Assembly: GCF_014385065.1 (NCBI RefSeq)
Contig: NZ_JACRTA010000001.1
Location: forward strand, 310,001-374,000
Source of the DNA: Lentihominibacter hominis
GTDB lineage: Bacteria; Bacillota; Clostridia; Peptostreptococcales; Anaerovoracaceae
Reading direction: 5' to 3'
DNA: 64,000 nt
In this document: positions 17,779 to 26,202 of the stretch, one piece after another
Numbering within the stretch: the first letter of the stretch is position 1
How the letters are laid out: every line of letters begins with the position of its first letter
The notes under the pieces: model-generated
The model's input: only the letters and a program-made list of their open reading frames with translations
Database searches by the model: none
What the model was told of the DNA's origin: nothing
Made by a program: the position numbers and the translations under genes

Positions 17779-19605
17779 TTAATTTTTAGTGATAGTATAG
17801 GTATCACATATCTTTTTTATTTCATCTTTTATATTATTACTATTAGCCTCGGCAACTTCTATAAGGCTATTCAACTTGTCCAAAAACACATTCTTATCTA
17901 TGTCTATAGGCTGACCCACAAATATTAAATCATTAGGAGTGCTCTCAAGGCCTTCTTCTGCCATCAGCAGTTCTTCATAAAGCTTCTCTCCCGGCCTCAA
18001 ACCTACTATCTCGATCTTGATATCCCGGTCAGGAATGTAGCCTTTCATTCTTATCAGATTTACTGCCAAATCATATATCTTTACAGGCTGTCCCATATCA
18101 AGCACAAATATTTCGCCGCCCTTTGCCAGTAATCCTGCCTGCAAAACAAGAGAAACAGCTTCGCTTACAGTCATGAAAAATCGGGTTATCTCCCTATGTG
18201 TAAGAGTTATGGGGCCGCCAGCTTCAATTTGCTTAAGGAACAGTGGTATTACGGATCCGTTACTGCCCAATACATTTCCGAATCTGACTGCCACAAATTC
18301 CGTGTCAGACATTCTGCTGTATGTCTGCACTATCATCTCACAAATCCTCTTAGTTGCACCCATAACATTGGTAGGTCTTACTGCCTTGTCGGTGGAAATG
18401 AGCACAAATTTCTTAACCTCATACTTATCAGCAAGCTTTGCCATGTTCAGCGTCCCCTTGCAGTTATTCTTGACAGCTTCATTAGGAGAATATTCCATAA
18501 GGGGTACATGTTTATGAGCAGCGGCATGATATATCACATCGGGCTGGTATTCTTTAAAAATACTTTCCAGCCTGTCATAATCTCTTACTGATGCTATTAA
18601 TACATGAACCTCTGCCTCCGGATAATATCTGACAAGCTCCATCTGAAGTTCATATGCTCCATTCTCATATATATCCACAATAAGCAGTCTTCCCGGTTTA
18701 TTGGCGATAATCTGTCTGCAGAGCTCTGAACCTATAGTGCCACCTCCTCCGGTGACCATAATTGTTTTCCCTGCAACAAAATCCGTAAGCTCCGAATTTT
18801 CTATCACTACCGCATCTCTTCCCAACAGATCTTCATAATTCACCTCTCTTATGGCACTGCTGAGCGACGATGTGAGACTTGAAGCAATAGATGGCAATCT
18901 CTTTAACTTTGCATTTGTCTCCTGACAAATGGAAATAATATCTCTAACGGTTACAGGCGATGCCGAAGGTATTGCGATGATTATTTCATCCACTCTGTAC
19001 TTATCCGCCATTTTAGGAATATCATCTCTATCCCCTACTATAGGAAGTCCATGTATATATTTACCTTTTTTGGCAGGATTATCATCTATTATACATACCA
19101 CACGGGAAGTTCCGGGTCCGAAACGAAGCTCTTTAATCAAAAGAGAAGCCGCAGAGCCTGCTCCTACTATCATTACTCTCCGCTTTTCACCTGTTTTCTG
19201 ATATTTCTTCTGAAACTGTCTGAAAACCCGTAGTGAAAATCTGGCGCCTGCCAGAAGAATAAACAGAAACACCCAGTTAAACACATAAAAACTGCGTGGC
19301 ATGGCGATGCTCCACAGGAGCCTATACGCAACATACAACGCTTCTATTACAAGTGATGCTTTGAACACGGAAATCACTTCATCTACTCCCGCATATGTCC
19401 ACACCCGATTATAAAGTTTAAATGCCGCCATAACCGCTACAGTTATTGCTATATCTATCGGAAGGCACTTAACAGCAGGTATGAGATAGAACATGTCCAT
19501 CGTAAAGATACCAAACCTCAATGCCAGCGGAGCGATCGAACTGAAAGCTACGATAGCAGCATCTATAATAATCAAAATTATTATTCTTATAATTTTTGAA
19601 CGCAT
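17779..19605 (-). CDS. UDP-N-acetylglucosamine 4,6-dehydratase, PglF/WbpM type
   Basis: A 608-residue membrane-anchored nucleotide-sugar dehydratase. Four membrane helices lie within residues 1-125, a CoA-binding-like Rossmann domain follows (VMIVGAGSAA, 144-153), then the SDR catalytic domain with TGGGGTIGSE (285-294), AAAHKHVPLME (361-371) and STDKAVRPTNVMGATK (404-419). The Tyr of the usual SDR triad is M415, three residues before K419; this Met variant is known for WbpM-type enzymes. It makes the UDP-4-keto-6-deoxy sugar from UDP-GlcNAc, which the PglE-like enzyme aminates. It is the first gene of the polysaccharide operon, behind the promoter at 19671-19699. Confidence 0.92.
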   Translation of the reverse strand: MRSKIIRIIILIIIDAAIVAFSSIAPLALRFGIFTMDMFYLIPAVKCLPIDIAITVAVMAAFKLYNRVWTYAGVDEVISVFKASLVIEALYVAYRLLWSIAMPRSFYVFNWVFLFILLAGARFSLRVFRQFQKKYQKTGEKRRVMIVGAGSAASLLIKELRFGPGTSRVVCIIDDNPAKKGKYIHGLPIVGDRDDIPKMADKYRVDEIIIAIPSASPVTVRDIISICQETNAKLKRLPSIASSLTSSLSSAIREVNYEDLLGRDAVVIENSELTDFVAGKTIMVTGGGGTIGSELCRQIIANKPGRLLIVDIYENGAYELQMELVRYYPEAEVHVLIASVRDYDRLESIFKEYQPDVIYHAAAHKHVPLMEYSPNEAVKNNCKGTLNMAKLADKYEVKKFVLISTDKAVRPTNVMGATKRICEMIVQTYSRMSDTEFVAVRFGNVLGSNGSVIPLFLKQIEAGGPITLTHREITRFFMTVSEAVSLVLQAGLLAKGGEIFVLDMGQPVKIYDLAVNLIRMKGYIPDRDIKIEIVGLRPGEKLYEELLMAEEGLESTPNDLIFVGQPIDIDKNVFLDKLNSLIEVAEANSNNIKDEIKKICDTYTITKN

Positions 19606-19863
19606 AATTTTCTTTCCCTGATTACTTATTTATATCAAAAATACAATACATTATCTGCACATACACATTAATGTTATCATAAAAATGTGATAGTTTCAAG
19701 GAATATGCTCACAATGAAAACTTAGATCGGAAGTTTCATTAAAGACTTTAAAGGGAATTTTAATGATTTTCCTCTCACTGTCAAATAAGATTAATTACAT
19801 TCAGCAAAACAAAACCTCTTGCCACTTCTTCTAAAATCATTTATAATTGATACATTCATATCT
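19606..19863. other. Intergenic region between polysaccharide operon and tRNA
   Basis: About 258 AT-rich bases with no credible gene. They contain the likely promoter of the polysaccharide operon (19671-19699, minus strand) and, next to 19864, the presumed promoter of the tRNA on the plus strand, which I could not pin down. Confidence 0.6.
19671..19699 (-). promoter_or_regulatory. Candidate promoter of the polysaccharide operon
   Basis: On the minus strand TTGAAA (19699-19694), a 17-base spacer and TAACAT (19676-19671) fit a sigma-A promoter (5 of 6 and 4 of 6 consensus bases). It would give a leader of about 60 bases before the ATG at 19605. Confidence 0.5.
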
Positions 19864-19939
19864 GGGGCACTAGCTCAATGGATAGAGTCGCAGACTTCGA
19901 ATCTGTCGGTTGGGGGTTCGAGTCCCTCGTGCCTCGCCA
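19864..19939 (+). tRNA. tRNA-Arg (anticodon TCG)
   Basis: A complete 76-base cloverleaf including an encoded CCA end. Acceptor stem GGGGCAC pairs with GTGCCTC (one G-T), anticodon stem GCAGA/TCTGT closes a CTTCGAA loop, which puts TCG at positions 34-36, and the T arm has the TTCGAGT loop. The discriminator base is G. It should read CGA and CGG arginine codons. Confidence 0.95.
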
Positions 19940-19940
19940 G

Positions 19941-19979
19941 AAAAGGATTTCTCAATATAGCAGAAATCCTTTTTTATTT
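19941..19979 (+). terminator. Terminator after tRNA-Arg
   Basis: AAAGGATTTCT pairs with AGAAATCCTTT around a 9-base loop and is followed by a T-rich run. It begins right after the tRNA CCA, as expected for a single-tRNA transcript. Confidence 0.85.
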
Positions 19980-20297
19980 ACAGTTCTCAGATGAAACTTC
20001 AGATTAAAAAGAGATTATTAAAACTTAATAAAAAAGCTCGCTTCTATGAAAAGCATTCCTTTTTCATTCATATCTCGTTTTGGGTTTTAAAATCAAATTA
20101 TATATACATATATCTCAAAATAGTGCTTTAAAGCCTTTAAATTTCTGAGATTTTAATATACGGCTGATTTTTGTCACATATAAAATAATGACTTTTTTAT
20201 TATTTGCGTACCGGTATATCGGTATAAATGCCAATATCATGGCATTTACTGGGCTTATCAGGCCTCTTTATTCTTATGATGAAAGGAGAGGTCTTTT
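19980..20297. other. Intergenic region with two inverted repeats ahead of an XRE gene
   Basis: About 318 AT-rich bases without a gene. Near its right end are an imperfect palindrome TACCGGTATATCGGTA (20209-20224) and a perfect inverted repeat AAATGCCA / TGGCATTT (20226-20247, 6-base loop), 50-90 bases before the XRE regulator start. They may be operator sites. The rest is unremarkable. Confidence 0.5.
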
Positions 20298-20672
20298 ATG
20301 AAAATACAAAGAAACATAGCTTCAACACTCAAAATGACTATGTCACAACGAAATATCTCACTGGCAGAATTTGCCGAAGAACTCGGTATTGCCAGATCTT
20401 CCCTGCAGGAGTATCTGAAGGAAGATGCAAATCCAAGGGCAGATACCATACAGCTACTTTCAGAAAAGCTTGGAATTTCTGTTTCACAGCTAATATGCGG
20501 CAGAACACCTTTTCCGCAGCAGGTTGATCAGCTTTCCGGGAAAAACACTCATGACATTTCTGCTCTGCTGATATCTATCAGTGAAAGTTATCATAAACTT
20601 TCTTCAGATATTCATGTCTTGGCAGAAATGTTGTCCGCTGAAAACGAACAGGAAGACAAATCAATAGAATAG
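20298..20672 (+). CDS. XRE-family DNA-binding protein
   Basis: A 124-residue protein with an N-terminal helix-turn-helix of the Cro/C1 type (about 5-62): MSQRNISLAEFAEELGIARS and the recognition helix SSLQEYLKED. The rest (about 70-124) is a short helical segment without known domain, possibly for dimerisation. AAAGGAGAGG precedes the ATG. It stands alone, convergent with the MATE gene across a strong terminator. Two inverted repeats just upstream may be its own operator; targets are unknown. Confidence 0.85.
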   Translation: MKIQRNIASTLKMTMSQRNISLAEFAEELGIARSSLQEYLKEDANPRADTIQLLSEKLGISVSQLICGRTPFPQQVDQLSGKNTHDISALLISISESYHKLSSDIHVLAEMLSAENEQEDKSIE

Positions 20673-20732
20673 ATTTGACCGATACTATGTAGCCGGTCTG
20701 TATATCATCCTCTGCTCATATACATTTACACT

Positions 20733-20764
20733 ACAGGGGCTTGTGTTTAAACACAAGCCCCTGT
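20733..20764. terminator. Bidirectional terminator between XRE and MATE genes
   Basis: A perfect 32-base palindrome (arms ACAGGGGCTTGTGTTT / AAACACAAGCCCCTGT) with a short T run after it on the plus strand. It lies between two convergent genes and should stop both. Confidence 0.85.
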
Positions 20765-20770
20765 AATTTT

Positions 20771-22171
20771 TCAGCTTCTGATCTCATCTATCTTTGTGCC
20801 GTCCTCCATTCTTTTCATCAGCTTCCTAAACTGTATGAGAAACATAGTGGCTGTTGTAGCCACAGCGATAGTATCAGCCACCGGTTCTGCCATGAACACA
20901 GCCATTGTTTTATCTTCAAAAAACATCGGTAATGTAAATATCAACGGTATCAACAGTATTATCTTTCTCAAAACAGCAAGAAACAAAGAAGTCTTAGCAT
21001 TGCCGAGAGCGATAAATGTCTGCTGACAGGCGATTTGTATACCAAAGATCAGAGACATCGCCATATATATCCGTATAGCCCACATCGTATAGGAAACAAG
21101 TTCAGCATCAGAAGTAAATATCATTATAAACAGCTTTGGAGCAAACATTGCTATTGCCCACAGTGATATGGAATAAATAACAGAGGCTCTAAGAAGAAGA
21201 AAAAACGTCCGTTTAACACGTACGGCATTTCCTGCCCCGTAATTAAAACTCACTATAGGCTGAGCTCCCTGAGTGATTCCCTGAAGCGGAAGCATAGAAA
21301 ACTGCATCACACTGCTCAGTATTGTCATAGCGCCTACTGCCAGATCTCCTCCATAATGAAGCAGCGATGAATTAAAGCAAACAGTTATGGCTCCTTCCGT
21401 AGCCTGCATTATAAATGGGGACATACCGAGGGCCAAACATGGTCCATATATTTTCCACTGGATTTTCATATATTTTGCTTTTATTTTCAGAGCTGTCCGT
21501 TTTCCGGTAAGAAATCTGATGACCCATGCAGCAGAAAGAGCTTGTGAAATAATAGTAGCTAAAGCAGCCCCCTGCACGCCCATATCAAAACCGAAAATGA
21601 ATATCGGATCAAGGATTATATTGGCTACTGCTCCAATTACAACACTGACCATACTGATACCTGCAAATCCCTGTGTAGTTATAAAAGAATTAAGTCCCAA
21701 AGCGATCTGCACAAACAGAGTGCCGCATGCATATATACGCATATATCCTTCTGCATATCCTATAGTATTATCACTGGCACCGAACAAAAGCAGAAGATCT
21801 TTTCCAAATAACAGGAGTACACCCGTCAGAATTATTCCGGCTATAACAGTTCCGCTCGTACAGCAACCGAGAATACGTTCAGCCGTTTCATGATCTTTTC
21901 GTCCCAGCATAATTGACGCTTTCGGGGCTCCTCCCATGGCCATAAGCGCAGCAAAAGCACTGATTATCATAATTACGGGAAAACAGACTCCTACTCCCGT
22001 AAGAGCTGTAGCTCCCGTTTTGGGAATATGTCCGATATACATTCTGTCTACCATGTTATAAAGCACATTAACAATCTGTGCAGTTATTGCAGGAAGCGCA
22101 AGCCGCAGCAGAAGTTTTCCCACAGGCTCACTTCCCAGATCCGTTTTCTTATGTTCACTTACCGTCTTCAT
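20771..22171 (-). CDS. MATE family multidrug/cation exporter
   Basis: A 466-residue membrane protein with 12 predicted helices in two halves, the pattern of MATE antiporters. The first half starts with PVGKLLLRLALPAITAQIVNVLY and NMVDRMYIGHI; the second has GITQGAQPIVSFNYGAGNA (about 305-323), a typical MATE repeat motif. It would export cationic drugs or metabolites in exchange for Na+ or H+. GAGAGG precedes the ATG. It is a single-gene unit, 107 bases from the cyclophilin gene and separated from it by a terminator. Confidence 0.88.
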   Translation of the reverse strand: MKTVSEHKKTDLGSEPVGKLLLRLALPAITAQIVNVLYNMVDRMYIGHIPKTGATALTGVGVCFPVIMIISAFAALMAMGGAPKASIMLGRKDHETAERILGCCTSGTVIAGIILTGVLLLFGKDLLLLFGASDNTIGYAEGYMRIYACGTLFVQIALGLNSFITTQGFAGISMVSVVIGAVANIILDPIFIFGFDMGVQGAALATIISQALSAAWVIRFLTGKRTALKIKAKYMKIQWKIYGPCLALGMSPFIMQATEGAITVCFNSSLLHYGGDLAVGAMTILSSVMQFSMLPLQGITQGAQPIVSFNYGAGNAVRVKRTFFLLLRASVIYSISLWAIAMFAPKLFIMIFTSDAELVSYTMWAIRIYMAMSLIFGIQIACQQTFIALGNAKTSLFLAVLRKIILLIPLIFTLPMFFEDKTMAVFMAEPVADTIAVATTATMFLIQFRKLMKRMEDGTKIDEIRS

Positions 22172-22200
22172 CTCTTATATTTCCTCTCTGTCAGAGCATC

Positions 22201-22240
22201 AAAAATCCCGGTACAATGACAGATCATACCGGGATTGGAA
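22201..22240 (-). terminator. Terminator after the cyclophilin gene
   Basis: AATCCCGGTA pairs with TACCGGGATT (22204-22213 / 22227-22236). On the minus strand it is followed by a T run, and it lies between the cyclophilin stop and the MATE start. Confidence 0.8.
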
Positions 22241-22278
22241 AAATCAAAACATTAAGTCTGTTATTACTGCAAAAGATG

Positions 22279-22761
22279 TTACTCCTCTATGATGGACACC
22301 TTCTTCATCACCTGAGGTACATCAGGCCGGTCTGCTCTGTTCCTGTCCTGTTTTACGATTTCATCTGCCACTTCCATACCTTCTGTTATTTTACCAAACG
22401 CAGCATACTGCCCATCCAGATGAGGTGAATTTTTCACCATGATAAAAAACTGTGATCCGGCTGAATTAGGGTCCATCGCTCTTGCCATGGACAATACGCC
22501 TCTTTCATGTTTGAGATCATTTTTAAATCCGTTTGCCGTGAATTCTCCTTCTATTGTATAACCCGGACCTCCCATTCCTGTACCGTCAGGGCATCCACCC
22601 TGTATCATGAATCCCGGTATAACTCTGTGGAAAATAAGGCCGTCATAAAACCCTTCTTCCACAAGCTTTATAAAATTTTCAACAGTCTTCGGAGCTATAT
22701 CAGGATAAAGTTCTCCCTTCATCACACCGCCGTTTTCCATTTCAATCTTTACATATTTCAT
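22279..22761 (-). CDS. ppiB: Peptidyl-prolyl cis-trans isomerase, cyclophilin type
   Basis: A 160-residue single-domain cyclophilin without a signal peptide, so cytoplasmic. The active-site stretch FHRVIPGFMIQGG (44-56), with R46, F51 and Q54, is complete, as are the later MARAMDPNSAGSQFFI and the HLDGQYAAFGKI motif. It speeds proline isomerisation during protein folding. AAGGAGG precedes the ATG. It is the last gene before a terminator, 15 bases after the Nudix gene. Confidence 0.93.
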   Translation of the reverse strand: MKYVKIEMENGGVMKGELYPDIAPKTVENFIKLVEEGFYDGLIFHRVIPGFMIQGGCPDGTGMGGPGYTIEGEFTANGFKNDLKHERGVLSMARAMDPNSAGSQFFIMVKNSPHLDGQYAAFGKITEGMEVADEIVKQDRNRADRPDVPQVMKKVSIIEE

Positions 22762-22776
22762 TTATAATTCCTCCTT

Positions 22777-23226
22777 TTAACGCATTCTGAACACGTTATA
22801 ACCAAATTTTTCGTTTTCAAAGACAGACCAAAACTCATCCCGCAAAAATTCAGGATAAAGTTTAGGGATCAACTTCATTTCTTCACGTGTCATAAACCGT
22901 ACTTCTCTGAGGACCTGATGCGCTTCATCAAATTCCGGATCCTCTCCCAGCGCAAGCTCCCCACCGGACACCTTTCCGAGAAAAAAATTCACGAATCGCT
23001 GTCCTCGCTGCGATACTTCTTCCACATGCCATATAAGAGTCCCTATTTCAATATCAAGTCCTGTTTCCTCTTTTACTTCCCTGACTGCCGCATCGGCAGC
23101 ATTTTCTCCGTCTTCTATTCCGCCTCCGGGCACCATCCATATATCATTGTCTTCATGACGCTGTTTAACCAACAGCATTCTGTCTCTATCATCCAATACA
23201 ATTACTCTTACTCCACCTATCCACAT
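22777..23226 (-). CDS. Nudix hydrolase
   Basis: A 149-residue Nudix protein. The complete Nudix box G-x5-E-x7-REVKEETGL spans residues 35-57 and carries the Mg-binding glutamates. The substrate is some nucleoside diphosphate linked to another group (for example oxidised dNTP or a nucleotide sugar); it cannot be read from the box. Its start overlaps the chromate transporter gene end by 10 bases, with GGAG inside that gene, so they share a transcript. Confidence 0.88.
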   Translation of the reverse strand: MWIGGVRVIVLDDRDRMLLVKQRHEDNDIWMVPGGGIEDGENAADAAVREVKEETGLDIEIGTLIWHVEEVSQRGQRFVNFFLGKVSGGELALGEDPEFDEAHQVLREVRFMTREEMKLIPKLYPEFLRDEFWSVFENEKFGYNVFRMR

Positions 23227-23786
23227 AAAAACGCTCCTGCTATACCCATCAGTATCATCACTCTTATAGGCCGCATTTTAAACACACCTACCAAAACTAT
23301 CGTTACGGCAAACATTGCTATGGGGATAAAATTAAAAAATTCAACGCCTCCTGTAAACAGTTTCATTGAGATCAGAGAGCCATTCACCAGTACAGATTCA
23401 CTGACAAATATAGCTGCCGCTGCTATCATACCTATCGTTACAGGCCTTATTCCCACGAAAGCTCCCTGTATTCCCTTGCTGTCATTAAATTTCTCTATGA
23501 ATTTCATCACTATAAGCATTATGACAAAAGACGGAAGGCATACGCCCAATGTAGCAACAAAAGATCCCAGTATCCCCGAATAATTAAATCCTACATATGT
23601 AGCGGCATTTACAGCCACAGGACCAGGTGTTACTTGTGACAGAGCTACAAGGTCGGAAAATTCCTGTGAAGACATGACTCCGAAATCCTGAACACTTTGA
23701 AAGATAAGAGGAAGCATTGCCAGTCCGCCGCCGAAACTAAACAGCCCTATCCGGAAAAACATGGCAAAAAGATATAAATACATCAT
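23217..23786 (-). CDS. Chromate transporter family protein, half-length (second of pair)
   Basis: A 189-residue CHR protein with about six membrane helices, opening with FFRIGLFSFGGGLAMLPLIF and the conserved VTPGPVAVNAATYVGF (about 52-67). Full-length ChrA is about 400 residues with two such halves; here the two halves are separate genes, which is the known short-chain CHR pair. It may export chromate or, more likely in an anaerobe, another anion. The ATGATG start overlaps the first half gene by 4 bases. Confidence 0.85.
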   Translation of the reverse strand: MMYLYLFAMFFRIGLFSFGGGLAMLPLIFQSVQDFGVMSSQEFSDLVALSQVTPGPVAVNAATYVGFNYSGILGSFVATLGVCLPSFVIMLIVMKFIEKFNDSKGIQGAFVGIRPVTIGMIAAAAIFVSESVLVNGSLISMKLFTGGVEFFNFIPIAMFAVTIVLVGVFKMRPIRVMILMGIAGAFLCG

Positions 23787-24436
23787 TTTTCCGCCTCCCC
23801 GCTCTTACCATCGTTTCTTTCACAGGTCGAACCTTTCTTTTTATTCACATCATCTTTCAAGTGTCCACTGTTTCTAAATCTTATACTGTTATATATTATT
23901 CCTGCCGCAGCTCCTGCGATGATGGCCCATATCGCTGTAATTCCGAAAACTCCTATAGCCACAAAAGATATTACAGCAAGTATCCATTGGAATACCGAAA
24001 CAAGACTCTGTTTTGCCAACCTTACAGCAGTCACCGCTATAAGGCCGCATACCGCTGCCTTCACTCCAGTAAAAGCTCCCAGTATATACTTATTTTCACC
24101 TATGGCTCCTAAAAAGGTCACAGCCAGTATTATAATTATGAAAGAAGGTGCGACTACTCCTATAGTAGCTGCCAGCGCCCCTTTCACACCTTTCATACGA
24201 TTCCCTATATAAGTAGCGCTGTTTATGGCTATAACTCCGGGCATGGACTGGCTGACAGCTATACAGTCCAGCATATCTTCCTCCTTAAGCCATTTTTTAT
24301 CTTTGACAACTACTTGTTGTATCTGCGGTATCATCGCCATACCACCTCCTATGGTAAATATGCCGACTTTAAAAAACTCCCAGAAAATGCTTATATACTG
24401 TTTAACGCTGCCTGCTTTCCCATTGTTATTGCTCAT
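23783..24436 (-). CDS. Chromate transporter family protein, half-length (first of pair)
   Basis: A 217-residue CHR-family membrane protein, the partner of the next gene. Conserved segments are FFKVGIFTIGGGMAMIPQI (about 18-36) and SQSMPGVIAINSATYIG (about 68-84). The C-terminal 25 residues are polar and cytoplasmic. The two half proteins probably form a heterodimer. It starts 23 bases after proS. The transported anion is unproven. Confidence 0.85.
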   Translation of the reverse strand: MSNNNGKAGSVKQYISIFWEFFKVGIFTIGGGMAMIPQIQQVVVKDKKWLKEEDMLDCIAVSQSMPGVIAINSATYIGNRMKGVKGALAATIGVVAPSFIIIILAVTFLGAIGENKYILGAFTGVKAAVCGLIAVTAVRLAKQSLVSVFQWILAVISFVAIGVFGITAIWAIIAGAAAGIIYNSIRFRNSGHLKDDVNKKKGSTCERNDGKSGEAEK

Positions 24437-24459
24437 GTACCGTCACCGCTCCGTAATAC

Positions 24460-26190
24460 CTATCGTTCCGCATCGATTGTATCAATGGCCTTTTTTATAC
24501 TTTCTTCTACGGTCATTTCCACTTTATCGGCATCTCTTCTCATCTTATACTCTACCATTCCGTCTGAAGCGCCTCTTCCTACGGTGATTCTGATAGGAAT
24601 ACCCAAAAGATCCGCATCTTTGAACTTGACTCCCGGCCGTTCTTTCCTATCATCCACAAGAACCTCGGCTCCGCCTGTCATAAGCTTTTTGTATATACTG
24701 TCGGCCACTTGTGACTGAACCTCATCATCAGGCTTCATTACAGTTATTATTACGTGATATGGAGCTACCGATACAGGCCATATAATACCGTTGTCATCAT
24801 GGTGCTGTTCAATTATTGCCGCCATGGTTCTCGTCACGCCTATTCCGTAACAGCCCATCACAATCGGATGGTCCTTCATATTTTCATCTTTATAATACGC
24901 CTTCATAGATTCGCTGTATTTGGTCCCCAGCTTAAAGACCTGACCAACCTCAATACCTCTTGCATGTTTTACAGGGGCTCCGCATACAGGGCATGGATCT
25001 CCCTCGGCCAGCGTTTTTATATCAGTTACTATATCACCCTTATAATCTCTTTCGTAATTGACATTTAAAAGATGATAATCTTCTTTGCATGCTCCCGCAC
25101 AGAGATTTTTCAGTCCTACCAATTCACTGTCCACTACTATCTTACAGTCATGAATACCTGTAGGTCCTGTAAATCCACCGACACAGCCTGTCACCGCAGC
25201 CATTTTTTCCTCATCTGCAAACTCTATGGCATGCTCAGGTATACCGAGGGCATTGACAAGCTTCGTCATATTAAGTTCTCTGTCACCCCTTACAAACGCC
25301 GCCACATAGCCATTCTCATTTTCTTCATTATCATATGTTACAAAAAGCAATGCTTTTATGGTCTGCTTCTGATCAAGCCCCAGAAAATCGGCTACTTCTT
25401 CTATAGTCTTTGTCCCCGGAGTGTGCACTTCTTTCATTTCAAGCATCTGCACGTCCGTTTGAGGCTTTTCGTCTACACATTCTGCCCTTTCAACGGTTGC
25501 CGCCATAGAACATTTTTCACAGTAAGCGATTTCACTTTCACCAACCTCTGAAATTGCTGTAAATTCATGGGAATTACTTCCGCCTATAGCTCCCGTATCA
25601 GCTTCCACCGGTCGAAAATAAAGCCCGCATCGTGTAAATATTTTTTCATAGGCTTCATACATCTTTTCATAACTTTTATCAAGGCCCGCCTGATCTCTGT
25701 CGAAAGAGTAAGCATCTTTCATAATAAACTCCCTGCTTCTCATCAGGCCAAATCTCGGTCTTGCTTCATCTCTGTATTTAGTCTGTATCTGGTACAGATT
25801 TATAGGAAGCTGTCTGTAGGAATTAATATCATTTCTGACTATATCTGTAAAAATCTCTTCATGAGTAGGGCCCAGGCAGAACTCACGTCCATGTCTGTCC
25901 TTTATCCTCCAAAGTTCAGGACCGAAAGCGCTCCATCTTCCCGATTCTTCCCAAAGCTCCGATGGCTGTATGGCAGACATATGTATCTCCTGTCCGTCGG
26001 CAGAATCCATCTCCTGTCTTATTATGTCTTCAATCTTTCGAAGTGTTCTCCATCCCAGCGGCATAAATCCGTATACTCCCGATGCCAACTTTCTTATCAT
26101 TCCTGATCTCAGCATTAAAATATGGCTTGGGATTTCAGCCTCATTGGGCACTTCCCGCAATGTTTTCAAGTGCATTTTTGATAATTTCAT
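24460..26190 (-). CDS. proS: Prolyl-tRNA synthetase (bacterial type with editing insertion)
   Basis: A 576-residue class II aminoacyl-tRNA synthetase that charges tRNA-Pro. Motif 1 is at about residue 40-65, motif 2 around RDEARPRFGLMRSREFIMKD (about 138-157), and motif 3 MGCYGIGVTRTMAAIIEQ near 441-458. Between motifs 2 and 3 (about 225-385) is the YbaK-like insertion that removes mischarged alanine, so this is the ProS of bacterial architecture. The anticodon-binding domain is C-terminal (about 470-576). AAGGAG precedes the ATG; ispDF lies 12 bases upstream. Confidence 0.96.
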   Translation of the reverse strand: MKLSKMHLKTLREVPNEAEIPSHILMLRSGMIRKLASGVYGFMPLGWRTLRKIEDIIRQEMDSADGQEIHMSAIQPSELWEESGRWSAFGPELWRIKDRHGREFCLGPTHEEIFTDIVRNDINSYRQLPINLYQIQTKYRDEARPRFGLMRSREFIMKDAYSFDRDQAGLDKSYEKMYEAYEKIFTRCGLYFRPVEADTGAIGGSNSHEFTAISEVGESEIAYCEKCSMAATVERAECVDEKPQTDVQMLEMKEVHTPGTKTIEEVADFLGLDQKQTIKALLFVTYDNEENENGYVAAFVRGDRELNMTKLVNALGIPEHAIEFADEEKMAAVTGCVGGFTGPTGIHDCKIVVDSELVGLKNLCAGACKEDYHLLNVNYERDYKGDIVTDIKTLAEGDPCPVCGAPVKHARGIEVGQVFKLGTKYSESMKAYYKDENMKDHPIVMGCYGIGVTRTMAAIIEQHHDDNGIIWPVSVAPYHVIITVMKPDDEVQSQVADSIYKKLMTGGAEVLVDDRKERPGVKFKDADLLGIPIRITVGRGASDGMVEYKMRRDADKVEMTVEESIKKAIDTIDAER

Positions 26191-26202
26191 CAGTGTATCT
26201 CC

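Noticed and set aside
19819..20007. A plus-strand open frame running through the tRNA-Arg
   Set aside because: It reads through a well-formed tRNA and its terminator, so it cannot be a real gene.
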